Source: Antedon bifida
Taxonomy: Eukaryota; Echinodermata; Crinoidea; Comatulida; Antedonidae
Assembly (NCBI GenBank): GCA_963402885.1
Contig: OY727100.1
Location: 11,997,395 to 12,061,394, forward strand
Reading direction: 5' to 3'
Length of the DNA stretch: 64,000 nt
The position numbers and the translations under genes are program-made. Of this stretch, positions 57,912-64,000 are shown one piece after another. The notes beneath the pieces were generated by a model. It had not been told where the DNA came from. It saw nothing but the letters and a program-made list of their open reading frames with translations, and searched no databases. Each line of letters opens with the position of its first letter. Within the stretch, counting starts at the first letter, position 1.

Positions 57912-58062
57912 TGTCTACACTATCAAACTAGTTTGACAAAAAAAGTGTGATGTGCCCAAATATGGTGGTGATATGCCCAAATATGGTAGTGATATGACAT
58001 CACCATGTTCATATATGGGCACATCACATTTTGTTGTCACATAAAGTTTGATAGTGTAGACA
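57912..58062. mobile_element. Palindromic MITE, copy 2
   Basis: Same family as copy 1. An 18-bp perfect TIR (57912-57929 and 58045-58062) continues inward as an imperfect palindrome through GTGATGTGCCCA. Interior has two direct ATATGGTGGTGATATGCCCA-like blocks. The left flank again reads AAAGCTC. Confidence 0.8.
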
Positions 58063-58069
58063 AAATATA

Positions 58070-58830
58070 AGAAAGTCAAAATGTTTGATCTACATTAGTT
58101 TGTGGAATAACAAGTCTCATCAAGTCACATTTTTGTTACTGATTAAAATAGCAAATGATTTCCATTGTTTCGTAAAACATTTAAAACTATGATATACTGA
58201 TTTGATTTATTAATATACTTTTACAGAAAAGACTCTAAAACCATACAAATTACGATATAAATAAAATGCTTACGCAAGAGATTCTCGGAGATTACACTAT
58301 AATTGCGATAGACAATCATTTCCAAAGAAAAAATAACAGTTCAAATCATACTTCTATCATCAGCATTTGCTATACTAACACTAAGACCTGACTGATACCG
58401 ATATTGACTTTTAACATTTAACAACGGTTCACAATGTTATCCCAGTAACAATAATAGACCATAGATGATTAAAGCATGGTGCACAAGACAAGAATATGAA
58501 TCAATCACGCAGTCTAAGTAACCTCGGCATGTAAGCTGTTTTCAGAACGAAACGCAAAATGCTTTCTTATGGACATACGACTTGTGTGTAGTTCTTTTTA
58601 ACTTTCCTTTTTGTCTGTTCTTTTACCAAGGTATTTAGGTAAAATATGTATATATTTGTTAATGTTTTGGAAAAATTAAGAAATATATCTATGAGTAATT
58701 ATTAAGAGTACATTAAATAATAAAAAAAAAAATTCTAATGCAGTGTTATACTGTACTATACATTGTAAATTTAGAAAAATAAATTAAATTTGGGAAAAAG
58801 GCGCTAAAGGTGACATAAAACGAGGAATTT
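58070..58830. other. AT-rich non-coding stretch between MITE and LINE
   Basis: No frame or repeat recognised. Confidence 0.5.
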
Positions 58831-59704
58831 AGTTACTTTATTTATTTATTTCGTTTTCTTTCAGTAGGGTAGCCCTCTCAGTAATAAAATAAAACTGCTC
58901 TTCCGAGGGGCCCTACAACACATTAAAACATAATTTTAAAACAACTTAAACTAAACTTAAACTAAAACTAAACTTCAATGCATGTTCTCATTATTATTAT
59001 AACTTTTATACCATATTTTAATATATTTCACTGCAACCATCCTAGACCACCGGCAACAATAAATGAATCTTAACAAGTGATTTAAAACGGTTATAATTGT
59101 TTTGTTTTCTTAATTCATAAGGTAGGCCATTCCAGAGTGAACTTCCATAATAAACAAAACTGCGTTTGTATATTTCGAGGTTACATCTGGGCAAATACAA
59201 CAGATTATTTTCATAGTTTCTGGTTGGAATATTGTGTACACTACTAATATATTGCAAAACATCACATAAGTATGAAGGTACAGATTCTTGTAAACATCTA
59301 AATATTGTACAAATTGTATGATATTCAATTCTTGTCTTAATTGTTAGCCAACCTAAATCATAATGCATTTGTCTTACAGGAGTTCGAATATCAGCACCTA
59401 GTATTAATCGTGCAGCTCTATTTTGTACCCTTTGCAATTTTAAAATATGGGCGTTTGAACCATCAAGATGCAAGTTTTTGTGAGGTAGACAAATCGCATT
59501 GAAGTGTTCCCAGGTTTCTGATGACAGCTGACAGTCGTTCTCTCGTGGAACATTAATTCTTGATCCACAATGAGTGATAACTTTGCGTAAACAACATTTC
59601 ACTTCAAACAGAGATTTCCTATATCTTAATCCCTTAATTCTATTCCTTATCGCGAACTTGAATAATACATGATACTTTAGAAGGGATAAAATTACAATAC
59701 GCAA
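58831..59704 (-). mobile_element. 5'-truncated non-LTR retrotransposon (LINE) remnant
   Basis: Read on the minus strand, the C-terminal end of a LINE reverse-transcriptase ORF is followed by a short 3' UTR that ends in an (AAAT)n tail at about 58831-58850. The UTR holds two G+C-rich blocks (GGGCCCCTCGGAAGAGCAG and GAGAGGGCTACCCTA) whose ends can pair as TAGGG/CCCTA, like the 3' hairpins that LINE RTs recognise. The RT catalytic domain is absent. Probably a CR1/Jockey-type element; the exact clade is not resolved. Confidence 0.75.
59042..59704 (-). pseudogene. C-terminal fragment of a LINE reverse transcriptase ORF
   Basis: About the last 150 residues carry the recognisable LINE C-terminal pattern: LKLQRVQNRAARLILGADIR, then MHYDLGWLTIKTRIEYHTIC, VPSYLCDVLQYI, LPRCNLEIYKRSFVYYGSSL and WNGLP. 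In intact elements this follows the RT palm and thumb; here neither is present. The first 70 codons, before LKLQRVQ, do not resemble the usual preceding segment, so the 5' break may lie near 59470 with unrelated DNA joined. The frame begins without an ATG. It cannot encode an active enzyme. Confidence 0.8.
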
Positions 59705-60350
59705 ATAAAATGATGTTTTTCAAGATAAAGCAGTGAAGTGAGAAACATTTGACAATTAGTTGACCTGTCCATCCTGTAAAGAAAACAAATTATTTATGTT
59801 GTCTAGAAGGTTTTTTAATGTTTCGTCAATATTTGAAGTAGTGATTTCGCTCCTTAAAATCTTTCCAATACACATCTGAATTCCAATTTTTAATTATCAT
59901 CATAGATTAGCAATTTACATAATATCTACTGTATGCCTGCTGGTGATCTTTCGGGTGCAATTCTTTAGGCTAAATTTTGAAAACTGTAATAATCAATAAT
60001 CATATTTTTCCCTCATTTACAAATCATCATTATCTAATTAGCCTCATTGTCTTGTTCATAAAGTAATCATCTACCCCCATTTGTCCCTCATTTGTCCCCC
60101 ATGGCACTTAGATCTAAATTCCTCACCCTATATGTTCATCATTCTTAGTGTAAAACTTTATTCAAATTGTTTTAACACTAATGACACTGGAACAAAGAAA
60201 ATTATGAATTCAATTCTATAAACATTCATAATAAAAATGTTTGTTATCGGTTTTGTTTTATTTTTAGCACATGTCATTAACTGAAATTATTTTGAAATTT
60301 GTTTGTAATTGATTGATTTCTGAAAGCACACCGAAGAGCATTAATATCTC
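59705..60350. other. AT-rich non-coding stretch
   Basis: No gene recognised. Confidence 0.5.
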
Positions 60351-60355
60351 CTTTG

Positions 60356-60526
60356 ATGTTTGTTGAAATAGAACAGAAAATTAGCGGCAGTGGCCATAAT
60401 CGGCTCATGCCTGTTCGAATGTCCCACAAAAATGATTTTAAGCTGTCGAGGCATGCTTCGCTATTCTATGCACCATTTACTGTGCGGTGTGCAAACGACT
60501 CGGGAAACATAGACATTTCACACTAA
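60356..60526 (+). CDS. Small ORF in a G+C-rich island, 56 codons
   Basis: ATG at 60356 opens MFVEIEQKISGSGHNRLMPV, RMSHKNDFKLSRHASLFYAP and ends FTVRCANDSGNIDISH before TAA. Codons are not AT-driven (AGC GGC, CTG TCG AGG). The island runs on to about 60780, and a further frame in the same phase (MLRFEHSGTNMTNRCNGSLS then CT) is open at 60578-60652. The antisense frames close quickly over the first ORF. No family recognised; a conserved non-coding element is the alternative. Confidence 0.33.
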   Translation: MFVEIEQKISGSGHNRLMPVRMSHKNDFKLSRHASLFYAPFTVRCANDSGNIDISH

Positions 60527-60659
60527 CGCTAGCCTTCCTACATTAAGAATGATTGATAATGATGACAAAGACAGGCTATGTTACGGTTCGAGCATTCAGG
60601 CACGAATATGACAAATAGATGCAATGGATCGTTGAGCTGCACTTAGCGTAGTTAGCTAG

Positions 60660-61540
60660 CCAAACTTAGGCCTCTGGGAGAAGCAAGCCAGCAGCTGGTT
60701 GAATCATTATGTTACCGAACACAAGCATAATAATGCGCTGTTGCTAGGTCGAGGATAAAACAAAAACGCCAATAGCTTTTCGTGAATCCGCATACAATTT
60801 GAAAGAGACCAGAGAGATGGTTACAGAGGAGTGTACCTATTGTACGAATAAGAGATATCCTGGGGATAGTTTATCGTTAATATACGTGAAGCAGGGTATT
60901 CTTCCTGGCTAAAACAGCAATAAATTATGTTGAATGTGCGAAAAACAACAGATGCCTAGGATTTCATTTATTGTTTTATTTTCTCTAATGGCAATGGGAA
61001 AATACATACAATGAAATTCTGGAATTGTCTTTACTTATGTGTATGGGTTGTGAAGTTGATGGCCAGAGGGCAGTCTCTAGGCACGATGTAGAATTATGTC
61101 AACCATGGAAAAATGTGACAATAAGTTGTTCACATCTAATCCCATTCCTCATAATTATAACATAAAAATGGAAATGTTACAAAAATAAAGGCTGACGAAG
61201 GTATTTTATGACCATGAACGAGCCATTTGATATAGGACAATAATTAGTTTTTAAAACAAAGTTCACCTAATTAGCGTTGGGGTTCAAGTAAATGGAGCAT
61301 CCTGTGTTATATATAAATATGGTTGTATATCTTTTGGACAATCTTTTGTTTAGATAATTATCATAACTATACCATTATTTCTGTAGACTTGGGTCTGTGT
61401 GAAATATTAATAACATTAGTTTAATATGAAAATATTGTTATTTCTTATACAGTATGATTTGTTTAAATTAAAGATGTTTGTGTCTTCAAATTACAGTTGT
61501 ACTTTATTATTGCCATTTGAACTTGTTAATGAACACTAAA
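60660..61540. other. Partly G+C-rich, then AT-rich non-coding stretch
   Basis: 60660-60800 continues the G+C island without a clear frame; the rest is AT-rich and unremarkable. Confidence 0.45.
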
Positions 61541-61545
61541 TAAAA

Positions 61546-61764
61546 ATGTACAAGCCTGAAGGAGAGATTTGTACAGGGGGCTTCAGTTTACCACAAACGG
61601 GACGGGGGGTGCGGGGGTCGGTAGGGGTGGCGTTAACCATCATTAGTAAGGCTAGTCTGCTGCTGCTAGTCTCTAGTTTGAAAAGGGCACTTCAGGAAAA
61701 AGGGGAGCTGGAACGTTCACTCAAACCCTCCAAATCTCGTGAATCGAAGAACCTAAAATTTTAG
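61546..61764 (+). CDS. ORF over a G-rich tract, 72 codons
   Basis: A true ATG (aaaaATGT) opens MYKPEGEICTGGFSLPQTGR, GVRGSVGVALTIISKASLLL and ends KPSKSRESKNLKF with TAG. It contains a short hydrophobic segment and a basic tail. Part of the ORF (61663-61705) is a dispersed repeat shared with 39995-40032, which argues against a conserved gene; the G-rich tract itself removes stop codons. Confidence 0.22.
   Translation: MYKPEGEICTGGFSLPQTGRGVRGSVGVALTIISKASLLLLVSSLKRALQEKGELERSLKPSKSRESKNLKF
61599..61627 (+). other. G-quadruplex motif
   Basis: Runs of 3, 6, 5 and 4 G separated by AC, TGC and TCGGTA satisfy the standard G3+ N1-7 rule. It is isolated in AT-rich DNA. Confidence 0.7.
61663..61705 (+). 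repeat. Dispersed repeat copy 2
   Basis: CTGCTAGTCTCTAGTTTG, then AAAAGGGCACTTCAGG and AAAAAGGGG, matches 39995-40032. Confidence 0.55.
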
Positions 61765-61769
61765 CAATA

Positions 61770-62390
61770 TTTTGTTTTACTGTCCTTCATTTATTTCAAT
61801 GATAACTATAAATTTGAATTAAAGTTGAACACTGTATAAGTATTCCTGGAATCGTAAAGGAAAAAAACGAAAATCATTGACACAACATCAATTGTAGGTT
61901 CACAATATATGCAAAATAAATTTGGTCTGGTCACATTGTTGATCATATCACAAGTTTTTAATTTGTTTATTAACCGTGGACATAGGCCTATAGGATGTGA
62001 TTTTGTTATTTCTTGGTATTTAGTAGAAATAAAGTAAGTTATACATTTATTTTATTTTAATTGATTGAATGGAATAAATTTAATAATAATATATTCTTGT
62101 AAAACAAACACCAGCAATTGTTTTGAAAATAATTATACAGTATGTACCTATTGCAAACTATTTTAAAATAGAAAGATACAGATATTGCCAAGACTTTAAA
62201 TTCACTTTTGTAACGTATCTAATATATAATAATTACAGTTGGCATTAACACAAAATACATTTTAATAACAATTTAAATCTATTTTACTTAAAAAAATGTT
62301 TAAGCTATTTTATTCTCTCTGAAATAATAACATTACTTAAGGAGATATCTTTTTATCTTAGAATTACAGATGACAGTTACTCGACACGAT
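61770..62390. other. AT-rich non-coding stretch
   Basis: No gene or repeat recognised. Confidence 0.5.
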
Positions 62391-62399
62391 GACTTATAA

Positions 62400-62534
62400 A
62401 TGCCCGGAGAACTGATCCTGAGATATTGCGTTACAAATGTACTCGGACTGGTGATTCTTAATGTTGTCGTTGAATTTGCATGTCAACGTCCGGGCAAAGC
62501 TTGTGTTTACGTTCCAGTTCAATCAAAATGGTAG
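62400..62534 (+). CDS. Small ORF, 44 codons, hydrophobic core
   Basis: ATG at 62400 opens MPGELILRYCVTNVLGLVIL, NVVVEFACQRPGKACVYVPV and ends QSKW before TAG. A TAA lies immediately before the ATG. G+C is clearly raised over 62390-62530. The hydrophobic stretch could span a membrane. No promoter or splice support; no family recognised. Confidence 0.27.
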   Translation: MPGELILRYCVTNVLGLVILNVVVEFACQRPGKACVYVPVQSKW

Positions 62535-62746
62535 ATTTTTTTTATTCAAAATCGTCATGAATAAATTAGTTTGTGAGGAAAATTTAAAATGATTTCAACA
62601 TACTACACTAGAGTAAGAGTTTGTTTGAATTGTAGCAAAACTGAAAATTTCAAATAAGATTTGAATTTGACGGCAGTAGATTCACTGTTGTTTTGATTTG
62701 AAAGACATAATTAATTTGATCAAAATGATGATTGATGATGAGAATG

Positions 62747-62877
62747 ACACAGTAAAACATCTATTAAGGGGACACCTCCAGGACCACATAAAGTGTCCCC
62801 TAAAAGGGATTTGATGTGTTGAAACATACATTGCTGTTCATTCGTTATGTGTTCCCTTAATAGGGGTTTTACTGTGT
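62747..62877. mobile_element. MITE with 29-bp terminal inverted repeats
   Basis: ACACAGTAAAACATCTATTA then AGGGGACAC (62747-62775) pairs with the right end (62849-62877) with three mismatches. The 131-bp element has no coding capacity. A relic of the same family is at 16380. No clear target-site duplication was seen. Confidence 0.7.
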
Positions 62878-62879
62878 AA

Positions 62880-64000
62880 AGCAAGATTAAACTATGTTTT
62901 AAGTTTCAAAAAGTATAATTAAATTTACATATTTGGCACAATGTAACAAAATCAATTATATGGATTAGGTTGCTATACCATAACAATTATTGAACAAACA
63001 GTAAAGGCCAAGGTATTTATTGTGGTTACGACAGGTATAATGGTATAAGGTTAAAAGTGTACAATCGCAAATTATGTGGATTCGGCAATAAAAGTTCTGA
63101 ATACGCAGACACTTTCAATGACTTGTTAATGAGAAGTGGAAGCAGAATAAATGGTTTTTATTGATGGATAAATTTCTATGAATCGTGGCTTTATTTGTAA
63201 GTGTGTTATCATTATGTGGTAGAATTTAACAGTTTCTACAACTAGGTTATTGACCTCGCAACCACGCTGATGCATACTTAATTTCAGAGACAAAATTTCT
63301 ATAGAAAAAAAAATTGCATTCTAATTTATTTATGAAGCCATCGGCATTGTTTTCACGCAAGATTTAATTCCCGAATCACCATCATTTTATTTTTTTCCAT
63401 TTTAACTGAAGCGCTCCTGGTCACATTATTTTTCAATTTAATTGGCGCTCTAGTTGTTTTCATATTTGATTTATAGTAGAAGTACTTTTTTCCGATGAGA
63501 CCCAAAAAAAACGTATAATAATTACCATATAAGGATCATAAATCATATATGAAATCTATTGTTTTAGAAGTTAATTGTTAAAAGCAATTATACAGCAATT
63601 ACGTGTTCTATTTATGAAGTTGTACAGAAATATTATGGCCGTTTGCATATTTCACCTTAGGGTCATGTTAACCAGAAAAAACATACCATCATAAACCCTC
63701 AAACTATTATTAGAGATATAAATAATGTTTATTTTCAAGACATATGCAATCTGGCTTAAAATTTATCCAATCCAGCAGTAAAAAATATGTGTATACTATA
63801 AAGTTCAAAGTTACAAACAGATTTGATACAAATTTGTCAGAGTTTTCTATCAAAGTTAGTTGCTACATTTCTTAACATCCAAAAAATCAATGTAAGCATA
63901 TTAATGACAGATCTACAATATTTACTATATTTAGAATCCCAACAGAATCAAATTTAGTTGCCCAATTTCTTAAGATTAAAAAATGTTGATGGAAGAATAT
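62880..64000. other. AT-rich non-coding stretch
   Basis: No gene or repeat recognised to the window end. Confidence 0.5.

Overview
The window looks like AT-rich (roughly 30% G+C by eye), gene-poor animal chromosomal DNA. Spliceosomal signals, MITEs, a decayed LINE, microsatellites and long non-coding stretches point to a metazoan, plausibly a marine invertebrate, but no conserved gene was recognised that would fix the taxon. There is no operon structure, no rRNA, no intact tRNA gene, no CRISPR array and no prokaryotic gene set.

Region 1-9320 is one large, CpG-rich tandem array, very different in composition from everything after it. It is built from about 1.5-1.6 kb units of two diverged types in the order A-B-B-A-B-B, a higher-order repeat of about 4.68 kb. 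The first half of every unit carries four sites matching or resembling TGACGTCA spaced 176-180 bp, so each unit contains a phased ~177-bp monomer ladder. Units end in small perfect hairpins whose arms change in a compensatory way from unit to unit. The array stops at 9320 in another perfect 13-bp-arm hairpin.

Region 9321-64000 is AT-rich DNA with dispersed repeats: a tRNA-like SINE head (21.2 kb), short tandem duplications (12.0, 28.0, 42.4 and 44.8 kb), a 68-bp-arm inverted repeat with a hammerhead-like core (54.4 kb), two copies of one palindromic MITE (57.0 and 57.9 kb), another MITE (62.75 kb) with a relic at 16.4 kb, and a 5'-truncated non-LTR retrotransposon remnant (58.8-59.7 kb, minus strand).

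Coding content is sparse and fragmentary. The longest unexplained frame is about 190 codons at 50.6-51.2 kb, preceded by a good 3' splice site. Better short candidates are the exon at 34936-35190, the minus-strand terminal exons at 19950-20133 and 48616-48728, a possible 24-nt microexon at 24936-24959, a first-exon-like frame at 26372-26445 with a GTAAGT donor, and a TATA-box-plus-small-ORF at 36.3-36.5 kb. Many other 40-80-codon frames are no longer than chance predicts at this base composition. They are listed only where a splice site, start context, promoter motif or local G+C rise adds support, and their confidences are low. Some candidates imply gene bodies on both strands (for example plus-strand exons near 18.6-19.2 kb converging on a minus-strand terminal exon at 19.95 kb), but a full gene model cannot be assembled without transcripts.
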